From Shewanella seohaensis (GTDB taxonomy: Bacteria; Pseudomonadota; Gammaproteobacteria; Enterobacterales; Shewanellaceae): 64,000 nucleotides of DNA. Shown piece by piece: positions 7,957 to 19,057 of this stretch; the first letter of the stretch is position 1, and every line of letters begins with the position of its first letter. Made by a program: the position numbers and the translations under genes. The stretch spans positions 682,001 to 746,000 of the forward strand of contig NZ_CP104900.1 in assembly GCF_025449215.1 (NCBI RefSeq), read 5' to 3'. Below the pieces are notes generated by a model that saw only the letters and a program-made list of their open reading frames with translations, did not search any database and had not been told where the DNA came from.

Positions 7957-10900
7957 ATGACCCTGTCGATGAGTTACAAGCAAGCCTCCAAGTGGGGATT
8001 TTTCGTCTTGCTCGTGGGACTTTTTTTAGTGCCGTGCTCGCTTGGCAGGTGAGTCGTATCAATTCGCAAACCATTTCTTTGGCGCTCGAAGCGAGCGCGC
8101 AGCAGATCAGTGAGAATGTCACCAATAGGATTGCCCTCTACCAATATGGCTTGAGGGGCGCCCGAGGCATGATTCTCACGGCGGGTGAAGACCATATCAG
8201 CCGCCCCATATTTCAAAACTATAGTCTGACGCGGGATGTGGATGGGGAGTTTCCCGGCGCACGCGGATTTGGCTTTATTCGGCGGGTCTCCAAAGAAAAC
8301 GAAGCGCAGTTTTTAGCGCGGGTAAAGGCGGTCGATTGGCCTGACTACCATATTCGTCAGCTCAACCCCAACGAGGGGGAAAAGTATCTGATTGAATATA
8401 TTGAACCGCTCGAGCGCAATAAGGCGGCGGTTGGTTTAGATATCGCCTCTGAGACCCACAGAAAAGAAGCTGCCGATCGCGCCATGCTGTCGGGAGAAGT
8501 GCAAATTTCCGCGCCGATTACCTTAGTGCAGGCCACGGGTAAGCCGCTGCAATCCTTCTTAATTCTGTTACCCGTTTACCGTACCAATGTGGTTCCCGCG
8601 ACGCCAGAAGAACGACTGGCTCAAGGGTTTGGTTGGAGTTATGCGCCGCTGGTGACGACCGAGATTTTAACGGGATTATCGCTGAATCAGAAAATGACCA
8701 AGCTGATGTTAAGCGACGTGACGGACGATAAGCAGCCGATCAATTTCTTCGAAACCCACGCCAATGATTTAAGCCCGCTATCGGATTACAGCTACAAGTT
8801 AAATAAGACGATTTTTGGTAGGCATTGGCAGTTTGAGGTAATGGCCTATCCAGGTTTTATCAAGTCATTACATCTCAATAAGCCCAGCTTAGTGTTGCTC
8901 AGTGGCAGTTTGTTTAGTGTGTTGCTGGCGGCGTTGATCGCTATGTGGTCCTTAACCTTGCAACGTAAACAGCAAGTGTTAGCCGAGCAAGCGCGCCGCG
9001 CTAGCATGTTGGAGCATTCCCTCGACGGCATTATCAGTTATGACCTCGCTGGCAATATAACCAGTTGGAACCAAGGTGCTGAGCGACTCTTTGGTTACAC
9101 TGAGCAGCAGGCGCTGGGCTTACCCAGTAGCGAATTGATTATTCCGCCCAGCATAGTGCTGGAAGAACAGGCTCTCATGGCCGATGTGTTGACCGGCAAG
9201 ACGGTACTCAATCGAGTATCGCGCCATCAACGTGCCGATGGTAGTAACCTGTCGACCTCGACCACTGCCTTGCCGATTTACGACGAGCATGGCGACATAG
9301 TGGGTTTGAGTCAAACCATTCGGGATATCACGGCCCAGCAGGATGCCGAGCGACATATTCTCAACCTCAACGCTAGCCTCGAACGACAGGTAACCAAACG
9401 TACCCATGCTTTGCAGCAGGCCTTACTCGAGAATCAGGCACTACTCGATACCATCAACCAGCAGCTACATTATTCGGTCACCGATTTAGATGGGGTGATT
9501 TTAGAGGTGAATGAGCACCTCTGTTTGATCAGTGGCTACGCGCGGGAGGAGTTAATAGGTCAAACCCACTCAGTGCTGAAATCTGGCGAGCACGATGCCG
9601 CATTTTGGCAGCGGATGTGGGAGCAGATTAAGGCTGGTAAATCATGGCATGGGGAAATCTGTAATCAAGGGAAAGATCAGCAGCTGAAATGGTTCGATAC
9701 TGTGATTGGTCCGGTCTTCGATGAGCATGGCAAAGTGGAGCGTTTTGTCGCGCTGCAAACCGATATTACCGAACGTAAATTAGCCCAGCTCGAAAAAATC
9801 GGATTGCGACTCTGCTGACCAATGTGCTGGATGCGGCCTCCGAAATGACCATCATTGCCACCGATCCACAGGGCATTATCACTATCTTCAACCGCGGTGC
9901 CGAGCGCATGTTGGGATATTCCGCCGAGGATATGGTTGGCAAAACCACCCCTGCACCTTTGCATCTTGCCGAGGAAGTCGCCGCCCGTGCCGCTGAGCTA
10001 TCTACGGGGTACGGTGAAAAAATTCAAGGTTTTGAGACGTTTGTCCACAAGGCGCGGGAAGAGGGCTCCGAGACTCGCACTTGGACCTATGTGCGTAAGG
10101 ATGGCAGTCAATTTCAAGTCTCGCTCTCGGTGACAGCATTGCGTGGTAATGATGGTGAAGTTTTGGGTTACCTTGGGATTGGCGTGGATATTTCGCAAAT
10201 TGTCGCCCAGCAAGAGGCCTTACTCACGGCGAGTAATCACCTCAGTAAGGCGGCGGAAGTGGCTAAGCTGGGGATTTGGACCTGGAATCTGCTCGATAAC
10301 TCGTTGCAGTGGAACGACCGCATGTTTGCCATGTATGACCAGCCAGAAAGCCTTAAACAGCAAGGTCTTAGCTATGAGCATTGGCGGATGCGTGTCCATC
10401 CCGATGATGTAGAAGAGGCCGAAGAAAAGCTTAACCGTGCGGTTGAGTATGATGAACCCTATGATCCAATTTTCCGCGTGTTAACCACCGATGGTGCGGT
10501 GCGCTATGTGCAGGCGGGTGCACAAGTAGAGCGCGACCGTCAAGGGAATGTGATCCGATTGATTGGGATCAACATCGATATTACCGCCCAGCGGCAGATT
10601 GAGGCGACTTTAAGGAGTGCTAAGCTGGAGGCGGATAACGCCAATGCCGCTAAGTCGGCGTTCCTTGCCAATATGAGCCACGAAATCCGTACCCCCATGA
10701 ATGCGGTGTTGGGGATGTTGCAGTTGATGCAATATACCTCGCTCTCGGTGCAGCAGCAGGGCTATGTGAACAAGGCGCAAACGGCGGCTAAGTCATTGTT
10801 AGGACTGCTTAACGATATTTTAGACTTCTCAAAAATCGATGCCGGCAAATTAAAACTCGATCCACACCCTTGCTCGATTGAGTTATTGATGCGGGATCTG

Positions 10901-12837
10901 GCTGTGGTGTTATCGGCGAGCCACAGCAATACCGATGTGGAAGTGATGTTCGATCTCGACTCGGCGCTGCCTCCTTGGCTGCTGGCCGATCAATTAAGGC
11001 TGCAGCAAATTCTGATCAACCTCGCGGGCAACGCACTCAAGTTTACCCCCACGGGCAAGTGATTGTCGGCCTAGAATGTATTCGCCATGAGGCCGATACC
11101 GTCACTGTGCAGTTTTCGATTGTCGATAGTGGTATCGGCATCAGCGAAGAGCAAATTGAGCGGATTTTCACTGGGTTTGAGCAGGCCGAATCGTCAACCT
11201 CCCGCCGTTTTGGGGGCACGGGACTTGGACTGGCTATCAGTAAACGTCTCGTTGAGTTAATGGGCGGACAACTGCAAGTCACCAGTAAAGTCGGGGTTGG
11301 CAGTCGCTTCTGGTTCGATTTGACCTTCCAAGTGATGGAGGTCGAAGCCCGCGCCCGCGCCGATTTGAGCCAATATCGCATTCTGGTGGTCGACGATAAT
11401 CAAATCACGACCGAGATCTTATCGAAAATCCTCAGCGACTACGGCTGTCTGGTTGAAACCGCTTCTGGCGGTTATCAGGCCATTGAAAAGGTAAAACAGG
11501 CCAATGCAGCCGGACAGCAGTTTGATGTGGTGCTAATGGATTGGCGTATGCCGGATATCGACGGTCTACAAACCGCGGAAATGTTGAAAAATGCCGGAAC
11601 CGGCAGTTATACCCCGCTGGTGGTGATGTTGACGGCCTACGGCCATGAAGTGATTGCCGAGAGTCAGCACATTAATAACGTTCCCTTCGTCAACTTCTTA
11701 ACTAAGCCTGTCACCTCGCAAGTGTTGGTTGAAGCCGTGCTCAATGCTATCGAAGGCAAGACCATGGACGCGAATCCTAAGCCGCGCTCACAGCGTCTGT
11801 TAGCGGGGCTGACTCTGTTAGTGGTTGAAGACAATCAATTAAACCGTGAGGTGATTGAGGAGCTGCTGAGTTATGAAGGCGCCACCGTTGTGCTCGCAGG
11901 TGGCGGTGTGGAAGGGGTGGCACAGGTACTCGAAAGCGGTGATTTATACGATGCCGTGATTATGGATGTGCAAATGCCCGACATCGATGGGTTAGAGGCG
12001 ACGCGGCGGATCCGTGCCGATGGTCGATTCGCCCAGTTGCCAATCCTTGCGATGACGGCCAATGCCTCGCAAACCGATAAGCAAGAATGCCTCGAGGCGG
12101 GGATGAATGCCCACGTCGGTAAGCCTATCGATATGCAGCTGCTGTTACCGAATATTCTGCGTCTAGTGGGGCGTGATGTGACATCCCTCGAGCAGCATGA
12201 GTCTGCGCATCTCGACTCACAACACAATCTCGAGGGCGAAACCCTGCTCGACGATATTCGTTTGATTTTGCGTCGTTTTGGCGGCAACCAAGTGTTTTTC
12301 GAAAAAATGGCGAGCAGTTTTGCCCCCGAAATGACCAAGCAGCTAAGCTTGTTCAAGCAATCGACCAAAACCTTTGATTACGCCACTACAGCTGCGATCA
12401 GCCATGCGATTAAAGGCATTGCCAGCAACTTTGGCGCGCGGCGTTTAGCCGTTCATGCGGCGTTTTTAGAAAAACAATTTAAACAAGAAGGCCTCGAGCT
12501 GCTGGAAATAAAACGCTGGACGGATACACTGGAGTCCTTAATACACCAAAGTATTGAACAGCTTGCAGGCTTTTTACCTAAGGGGCAGCTCAAACAGCCT
12601 CAATCGATTGAGCCTGTAAACGGTACCGCCGTGGATATGCAGAGTATGCGCCCCGAGCTGGATACCTTGGCTGCTCTCTTACAGGAAAATAATTTAGAAG
12701 CCGTGAATTTAGTCGACAAACTCGCAAAACCGCTATCACAGCACCCGCAATGGGCTGAACTCAATGGACTGGTTCAATCACTCGCATTTACACAGGCTTT
12801 GGAGACTTTGCGGGCGATGATGTTGGAGGATGCGTAG
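7957..12837 (+). CDS. CHASE/multi-PAS hybrid sensor histidine kinase with two receivers and Hpt (three frameshifts)
   Basis: After repair this is one membrane kinase of 1627 residues. In order it has: a membrane segment (about 14-35), a periplasmic CHASE-type domain (about 45-280), a second membrane segment (about 310-335), four PAS domains (about 350-880), HisKA with NMSHEIRTPMNA (acceptor His near 908), a HATPase (about 1000-1125), receiver 1 (VLMDWRMPDIDGL), receiver 2 (VIMDVQMPDIDGL) and an Hpt domain with AISHAIKGIASNF. Single bases are missing in T7 at 8021-8027, A6 at 9793-9798 and C5 at 11046-11050. Each repair restores conserved sequence across the break, for example ALKFTPHGQV in the ATPase. 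The ATG at 7957 supplies the first membrane segment. Its stop overlaps the GTG start of a diguanylate cyclase, its probable phosphorelay target. Confidence 0.9.
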
Positions 12838-13780
12838 TGTATATAAGTGAACTCATGGCGACCCAGCAGGCCGCAAAGGGCAAGATTTTGATCGTGGATG
12901 ATCAGCCTTTGAATATCAAAATCTTGCACCAACTCTTCCATGAAGAATATGAAATGTTCATGGCGACGAGCGGTGAGCAGGCTCTGCAGGTATGCCAAAA
13001 GATGCAGCCCGATCTGGTGTTGTTAGACATCGAAATGCCCGGAATGTCGGGTTACGAGGTTTGCCAACAACTGAAGGCCGAACCCACCACCGCTAATATC
13101 GGGGTGATCTTTATTACCGCCCATTTTGATGAGATGGAAGAGGTGAAGGGTTTCCAACTCGGCGCGGTGGATTTTATTCACAAACCGATTAACCCCATCA
13201 TCACCAGCGCGCGGGTCAAGAACCAATATCAGCTGAAGCGCCAATCCGATGTATTGCACTCCATCGCCTTACTCGACAGTTTGACTGGGGTCGCTAACCG
13301 CCGTCAGTTTGAGCAGCGCTTACCCGAAATCTGGCGCTTTTGCTGTCGGAATCAAGCCTACTTATCCGTTATCATGCTGGATGTGGACTTTTTAAGCGTT
13401 ATAACGACCGCTATGGTCATCAAGAAGGTGACCAATGTTTACGACTGGTTGCCGATGCCGCTAAGGGCATGTTAAAACGCCCCAACGATCTTATCGCGCG
13501 CTATGGTGGCGAGGAGTTTATCTGTATCCTGCCTGAGGCCAAGTTGTCTGGGGCCATGCGCCTCGCGCAGGCGATGGTGGATGCGGTGCAGGCCTTACAC
13601 ATAGAGAACTTGGGGTCAGATTTTGGCGAAGTCACTGTGAGTGCTGGTATTGCGACGATTCAACCCTTAGCCGATTTAAGTTGGGAGTCGCTCGTCGAAG
13701 TAGCGGATCAACAACTCTATCTGGCGAAGCATCATGGCCGTAATCAAGTGGTTGGTGTCGATATCGAACCGGCGCAATAG
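12837..13780 (+). CDS. Response-regulator diguanylate cyclase, REC-GGDEF (frameshifted)
   Basis: This is a PleD/WspR-like enzyme of 314 residues after repair. It would make cyclic di-GMP from GTP when phosphorylated. The receiver domain (about 17-135) has VDDQ, LVLLDIEMPGMSGYE with the acceptor Asp, and the Lys in FIHKPINP. The GGDEF domain (about 150-310) has SLTGVANRR, the substrate region DVDFFKRYNDRYGHQEGD and the catalytic loop RYGGEEF. One T is missing in the T5 run at 13389-13393; adding it joins LDVDFF to KRYNDRYGH. The GTG start at 12837 overlaps the kinase stop (TAGTG) and has GGAGG seven bases upstream, which indicates translational coupling. No product-inhibition RxxD site was seen directly before GGEEF. 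Confidence 0.9.
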
Positions 13781-13838
13781 TCTAGTTTGTGTGTCGAGTA
13801 AGGCTACTCGGCATGGTTAAACCCGTGGATAGTGAGTT

Positions 13839-14342
13839 ATGAAAGCGCATTTGATCACCCGCCAAGGCTGGATGACCTTAGATAAAGAATTAAAATACCT
13901 GTGGAAGGAATATCGTCCGCAGATCACGCTCAAAGTGCAAGAGGCCGCCGCCCAGGGCGACCGAAGTGAAAACGCGGATTATACTTACAACAAAAGGCTT
14001 TTACGCCAAATCGATAGCCGTGTCAGATACTTAGTCAAACGCCTCGAAGAACTTAAAATCGTCGATTATTCTCCCCTGCAAGAAGGCAAAATTTACTTTG
14101 GCGCTTGGTTCGAGCTTGAAAACGAAGCGGGCGAGCGCGTGCGTTATCGTATCGTCGGCAAGGATGAGCTCGATACTAAACTGGGTTATATCACCATAGA
14201 CTCTCCCATGGCGCGGGCACTGATCGGCAAACAGGTCGATGATGAAGTGGTCGTGCAAACCCCTTCGGGTCCAAAGGAATGGTATATCAACGACATCCGC
14301 TATACCCCATTCGAGACGCCGCTCGAGGGCGAGCCAGAATAA
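13839..14342 (+). CDS. greB: Transcription elongation factor GreB
   Basis: This 167-residue factor binds the secondary channel of RNA polymerase and stimulates cleavage of backtracked transcripts. The N-terminal coiled coil spans about residues 5-75, with the acidic tip in GDRSENADYTYNK. The C-terminal FKBP-like domain includes the GYITIDSPMARALIGK motif typical of GreA/GreB. The more basic coiled coil (YNKRLLRQIDSRVRYLVKRLEEL) and the ending distinguish GreB from GreA. The start is well placed at 13839. The gene lies just upstream of tex in the same direction, an arrangement also found in other gammaproteobacteria. Confidence 0.95.
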   Translation: MKAHLITRQGWMTLDKELKYLWKEYRPQITLKVQEAAAQGDRSENADYTYNKRLLRQIDSRVRYLVKRLEELKIVDYSPLQEGKIYFGAWFELENEAGERVRYRIVGKDELDTKLGYITIDSPMARALIGKQVDDEVVVQTPSGPKEWYINDIRYTPFETPLEGEPE

Positions 14343-14471
14343 CCTTTAGTAGATCAAACTCTCGTCGATTTTCATGCTGAAATCGAGAGCATCATATGAA
14401 ATAACGACTGCGCCTGTGGTATCTTGGGCGCAATTAGGATCAATCAAACCGTTAGGCACGATACTTTATTT

Positions 14472-16810
14472 ATGCAGACTATTGCCCAAATTATTGCTCA
14501 GGAACTGAATGTTCAGGAGCATCAAGTCACTGCCACCATAGATTTGCTCGACAATGGTGCTACCGTTCCCTTCGTTGCCCGTTACCGTAAAGAAGCGACT
14601 GGGGGCTTAGATGACACCCAGTTACGTACGCTGCACACTCGTTTAGGTTATTTGCGCGAGCTGAATGACAGACGTCAGGTCATTTTATCCAGCATTCAAA
14701 CACAAGGTAAGTTAACACCTGAATTGCAACGGGAAATTGAAGGCGCGGACAGCAAGACCCGTCTCGAAGATCTGTACCTTCCCTTCAAGCCTAAGCGCCG
14801 TACTAAGGGCCAAATTGCGATTGAAGCGGGATTAGAGCCGCTTGTTGAAGCTTTACTGGCGGACCGTAATGCCGATATCGAGGCATTAGCTGCGGGTTAT
14901 CTGAATCTCGAAGTGGGCTTTGCCGATACCAAAGCCGTACTGGAAGGCGCCCGTTATATTCTGATGGAACGTTACGCCGAAGATGCGGAATTACTGCGTA
15001 AAGTTCGTGAACACCTGAGCCAAAACAGTGTGTTAGAGAGCCGCGTTATCGCTGGCAAAGAGAAGGAAGGCGCTAAGTTCCGCGACTATTTTGAGCACAG
15101 CGAGCCTCTGGCGAAAGTGCCGTCACACCGCGCCTTGGCGATGTTGCGTGGCCGCAATGAGGGCTTCTTATCTCTATCCATGAATGCCGATCCTGCTGCC
15201 GAAGCGGGTCAGGGCAGTTACTGTGAAGTGATCATTAGCGAGCACTTAGGGCTAAAACTCGGCGAGAGCAGTGTCGATCAATGGCTTAAGACCGTTGTGA
15301 CCGCCACATGGCGGATTAAAATTGCCCTGCAGATGGAAACCGAGTTTATCTCGCAAATGCGTGAGCGCGCCGAAGCAGAAGCCATTAAAGTGTTTGCCCG
15401 CAACTTAGGCGACTTACTTATGGCCGCACCAGCGGGCGCTAAGGCGACTATGGGTCTAGACCCGGGACTACGCACGGGCGTTAAAGTGGCCGTGGTAGAT
15501 AACACGGGTAAGCTGGTCGCACACACAACTATCTTCCCCCATGCGCCACAGAATTTGTGGGATAAGTCGATTCGTACCTTAGCCAACTTAGCGCAAATGC
15601 ATAAGGTGGAATTAATCGCGATTGGTAACGGCACTGCATCACGCGAAACTGACAAGTTAGCGGGTGAGTTGATTGCCAGCCTTAAGGATAGCCAACCGCA
15701 ACTGACCAAGGTGATGGTGAGTGAAGCGGGTGCTTCCGTGTATTCCGCCTCAGAACTCGCCGCGCTGGAGTTCCCAGAGCTGGACGTGTCTATTCGTGGC
15801 GCCGTTTCGATTGCTCGCCGTCTACAGGATCCCTTAGCGGAACTGGTGAAGATTGAGCCTAAATCCATCGGTGTGGGTCAATACCAGCACGATGTAAGCC
15901 AAAGCCAGCTGTCTAGCTCGCTCGAAGCCGTGGTCGAAGACTGCGTAAACGGTGTGGGCGTGGATTTAAACATGGCGTCAGTGCCTTTGCTGTCGCAGGT
16001 GGCGGGGTTAAACAAAACCTTAGCGAAAAACCTGGTCGACTACCGCGATGCCAATGGCGCCTTCAAAAACCGTAAAGAACTGTTGAAAGTGCCACGCTTA
16101 GGCCCTAAAGCCTTTGAACAAGCCGCGGGTTTTTGCGGATCCGTGATGGCGACAATCCATTGGATATGTCGGCGGTTCACCCCGAAGCCTATGCGCTGGT
16201 CGAAACCATTGCTAAGACTAAGCAAGTAGAGTTGGCGAGCCTTATCGGTAATTCTGAGCTGCTACGCAATATCAAGCCGCAGGAGTTTACGACCCCTGAG
16301 TTTGGTTTACCGACAGTCACCGACATCCTCAGCGAGCTGGATAAACCGGGTCGTGACCCCCGTGGTGAGTTTAAAACCGCCAAGTTTAAGGATGGGGTTG
16401 AGGAGCTTAAGGATCTGAAACCTGAGATGATCCTCGAGGGCGTTGTCACCAACGTAACTAACTTTGGCGCCTTTGTGGATATCGGTGTGCATCAAGATGG
16501 TTTAGTGCATATCTCGTCATTAACCGACAAATTTATTACCGATCCCCATACAGTAGTGAAAGCGGGTGATGTAGTGAAAGTGAAGGTGATGGAGGTCGAT
16601 GTCGAGCGTCGTCGTATCGGTTTGAGTATGCGTCTGGATGAGGTTATCGATCAGAGCAAGGCTCAAACACGCGGCCCATCTCAAGGTAAGCCACAGGCTC
16701 ATAAGGGCAATGCCCAGCATAAGTCTTCGCGCCCTGCGCCAAAAGCGGCACCTGTCAACGCGGCCATGGGCAATGCCTTTGCCGACGCCTTCGCAAAGCT
16801 GAAAAAGTAA
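14472..16810 (+). CDS. tex: Tex family S1 RNA-binding transcription accessory protein (frameshifted)
   Basis: This is a 779-residue protein after repair. Tex proteins bind nucleic acids and contribute to transcription of some genes and to stress tolerance. In order it has: the Tex N-terminal helical region (1-190), an RNase H/YqgF-like domain (about 325-455, [17 protein letters not shown]), helix-hairpin-helix repeats ([13 protein letters not shown] and [21 protein letters not shown]) and a C-terminal S1 domain ([26 protein letters not shown]) followed by a basic tail. One T is missing in T5 at 16130-16134; adding it gives [15 protein letters not shown]. The ATG at 14472 is chosen over a longer upstream frame because it begins the conserved N terminus. 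The repaired length is normal for Tex. Confidence 0.93.
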
Positions 16811-16820
16811 TCTGACTCAG

Positions 16821-16861
16821 GTCGGCTCGGATACACACCTGTGTTCGAGTCGACATTTTTT
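16821..16861 (+). terminator. Rho-independent terminator after tex
   Basis: Imperfect long arms beginning GTCGGCTCGG and ending CGAGTCGAC pair with two G-T pairs around CCTG. ATTTTTT follows. It begins ten bases after the tex stop. Confidence 0.7.
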
Positions 16862-17026
16862 ACTTGTTAGCCACAAAATTGTTGCATATATGCTGTCCTA
16901 GGTAATATAAAGTCGGCATTTAATGCAACGTTAAGCAAAATCGGTTGTCATACCACAAGTTTTTCACCGATTTTTTCAAATTGACACTCCAAAGCTGAGT
17001 GGAAGTTTAATGTTTTGGGGTTATAC

Positions 17027-18991
17027 ATGCAGTCAGGTTCATCCGCTCGTGGACGCCAGTCCGCCCATGGGCCATTTCGCGTCATTCTTGTTTTCAGTCT
17101 GTTAGTACTCGCTATTGCTACGGCAAGCCGCATCGGCTTAGGTCTGTGGCAGGGCGAACGTGTGGCTGCCGTTGACGGTTGGTCGCATCTGCTACTACAA
17201 GGTATTCGTGTTGATATCGCTACCCTGTGTTGGTTATGGGGTGTCGCCGCCTTAGGTACGGCGTTGTTTTCGGGAGAACACCTGCTTGGCCGCATTTGGC
17301 AATGGGTGCTGCGCCTATGGCTAACCTTAGGTCTGTGGACCATTGTATTTCTTGAGGTTTCAACGCCAGCCTTTATTGAGGAATACGGCATTCGCCCGAA
17401 CCGCTTGTATGTGGAGTATTTGATTTACCCTAAAGAAGTGCTGTCGATGCTGTGGGCGGGACGCAAGCTGGAGCTGATTTTCTCTGTGCTGCTCACCCTA
17501 GCGACGCTGTGGGGCGGTTGGAAACTCAGTGGTAAGTTAACTAAAAATCTGCGTTTCCCCCGTTGGTATTGGCGTCCTGTGCTAGCTGTCATGGTAATAG
17601 TCGTGACCCTATTGGGCGCGCGCTCAACCTTAGGCCATCGTCCAATCAACCCGGCGATGGTGGCATTTGCCGACGATCCATTAGTGAACTCCCTCGTGAT
17701 TAACTCTGCTTATTCGTTAGTGTTTGCAATCAAGCAAATGGGCAGCGAAGAAGACGCCTCTAAGGTGTATGGCTCATTAGATAGAGATGAGATCATCAAG
17801 ACCATCAGACAAGAGAGTGGCCGCCCCGAGAGTGCCTTTACCTCGAGTGACATCCCTTCATTGAGCTTTAACCAAGCCAGCTACAGCGGTAAACCGAAAA
17901 ACTTAGTCATCCTGTTACAGGAAAGCTTAGGTGCCCGTTTTGTGGGGAGCTTAGGCGGTATGCCCTTAACGCCGAATATCGATGCGCTCTCACAGGAAGG
18001 CTGGTATTTCGATAATCTTTACGCCACTGGGACACGTTCAGTGCGCGGAATCGAAGCGGTCACCACAGGTTTTACCCCAACACCGGCCCGCGCCGTGGTA
18101 AAACTCGGTAAGAGCCAGACGGGCTTTTTCACCCTCGCCGAATTGCTGAAAAACCACGGTTACACCACCCAATTTATCTACGGTGGTGAGAGCCATTTCG
18201 ACAATATGCGCAGTTTCTTCCTCGGTAATGGATTTAGCGACATTATCGACCAGAAGGATTATAAGTCTCCGGCCTTTGTTGGCTCGTGGGGCGCATCCGA
18301 CGAAGATTTAATGCGTAAGGCGAATAGTGAGTTCGAGCGTCTTCACAGTGAGGGTAAGCCATTCTTTAGCTTGGTGTTTAGCTCGAGTAACCACGACCCA
18401 TTCGAATTCCCCGATGGCCGTATTGAGCTGTATGAACAACCTAAGCAAACTCGCAATAACGCGGCGAAATATGCCGATTATGCAATTGGTGAGTTCTTTA
18501 AACTGGCAAAAAATGCCGACTACTGGAAGGACACTATTTTTATCGTGGTCGCCGACCACGATAGCCGCGTTGGTGGGGCCGATTTGGTGCCGGTATCGCG
18601 CTTCCGTATTCCGGGGTTAATTATTGGGGATAATGTTGCGCCAAAACGCGATCACCGTATTGTGAGTCAAATCGACTTGCCGCCAACCTTGTTATCTTTG
18701 ATTGGTATTTCAGACTCTTATCCTATGCTTGGTCGTGACTTAACTCAGGTCAGCGATGATTGGCCGGGACGTGCGCTAATGCAATACGATAAAAACTTTG
18801 CCCTGATGGAAGGTAAAGATGTGGTTATCCTGCAGCCAGAGAAAGCGGCGCAGGGCTTCCAGTACGATGAAAAGACCGAGCACTTAACGCCTTATGCCCC
18901 TGCTGCACAGGCGTTGGAGAAAAAGGCCTTAGGTTGGGCGCTGTGGGGCAGCCTAGCCTACCAGCAAGAGCTGTATCGCTCGGGTAAATAA
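17027..18991 (+). CDS. LTA synthase family membrane phosphotransferase/sulfatase-like protein
   Basis: This protein of about 654 residues belongs to the alkaline-phosphatase superfamily. The N-terminal third has about five membrane segments. The C-terminal half is a periplasmic sulfatase/LtaS-type domain with VILLQESLGARFVGSLGG (metal-binding Glu), LYATGTRSVRGIEAVTTG (likely nucleophile Thr in TGTRSV), SSSNHDPFEFP and VVADHDSRVGG (metal-binding Asp and His). In Gram-negative bacteria such enzymes act as OpgB/MdoB or EptA-like transferases moving phosphoglycerol or phosphoethanolamine to envelope glycans or lipids. The substrate here cannot be told. The ATG at 17027 follows a GGGG stretch. A strong terminator comes directly after, so it is probably transcribed alone. 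Confidence 0.85.
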   Translation: MQSGSSARGRQSAHGPFRVILVFSLLVLAIATASRIGLGLWQGERVAAVDGWSHLLLQGIRVDIATLCWLWGVAALGTALFSGEHLLGRIWQWVLRLWLTLGLWTIVFLEVSTPAFIEEYGIRPNRLYVEYLIYPKEVLSMLWAGRKLELIFSVLLTLATLWGGWKLSGKLTKNLRFPRWYWRPVLAVMVIVVTLLGARSTLGHRPINPAMVAFADDPLVNSLVINSAYSLVFAIKQMGSEEDASKVYGSLDRDEIIKTIRQESGRPESAFTSSDIPSLSFNQASYSGKPKNLVILLQESLGARFVGSLGGMPLTPNIDALSQEGWYFDNLYATGTRSVRGIEAVTTGFTPTPARAVVKLGKSQTGFFTLAELLKNHGYTTQFIYGGESHFDNMRSFFLGNGFSDIIDQKDYKSPAFVGSWGASDEDLMRKANSEFERLHSEGKPFFSLVFSSSNHDPFEFPDGRIELYEQPKQTRNNAAKYADYAIGEFFKLAKNADYWKDTIFIVVADHDSRVGGADLVPVSRFRIPGLIIGDNVAPKRDHRIVSQIDLPPTLLSLIGISDSYPMLGRDLTQVSDDWPGRALMQYDKNFALMEGKDVVILQPEKAAQGFQYDEKTEHLTPYAPAAQALEKKALGWALWGSLAYQQELYRSGK

Positions 18992-18998
18992 CCGAATG

Positions 18999-19030
18999 AA
19001 AAATGCCGCTGATTAGCGGCATTTTTATTT
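18999..19030 (+). terminator. Rho-independent terminator
   Basis: Arms AAAAATGCCGCT and AGCGGCATTTTT enclose a GATT loop and run into TATTTT. It follows the LTA-synthase-like gene and may also serve the convergent Gln-rich gene. Confidence 0.9.
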
Positions 19031-19057
19031 TGAAACTTATCTTTAAACCAGCAGATT

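Noticed and set aside
7957..13780. Programmed ribosomal frameshifting in the kinase and cyclase genes
   Set aside because: The breaks occur in many unrelated genes across the window, lack a slippery heptamer with downstream structure, and all need the same +1 base; error is the simpler explanation.
14359..14389. Hairpin after greB (CTCT/AGAG and CGATTT/AAATCG arms with a bulge)
   Set aside because: It has a bulge and no T tract, and tex follows closely in the same direction; not enough to call a terminator.
15278..15868. 196-codon open frame antisense to tex
   Set aside because: It lies inside the RNase H-like domain of tex, with no start signal and no recognisable family.
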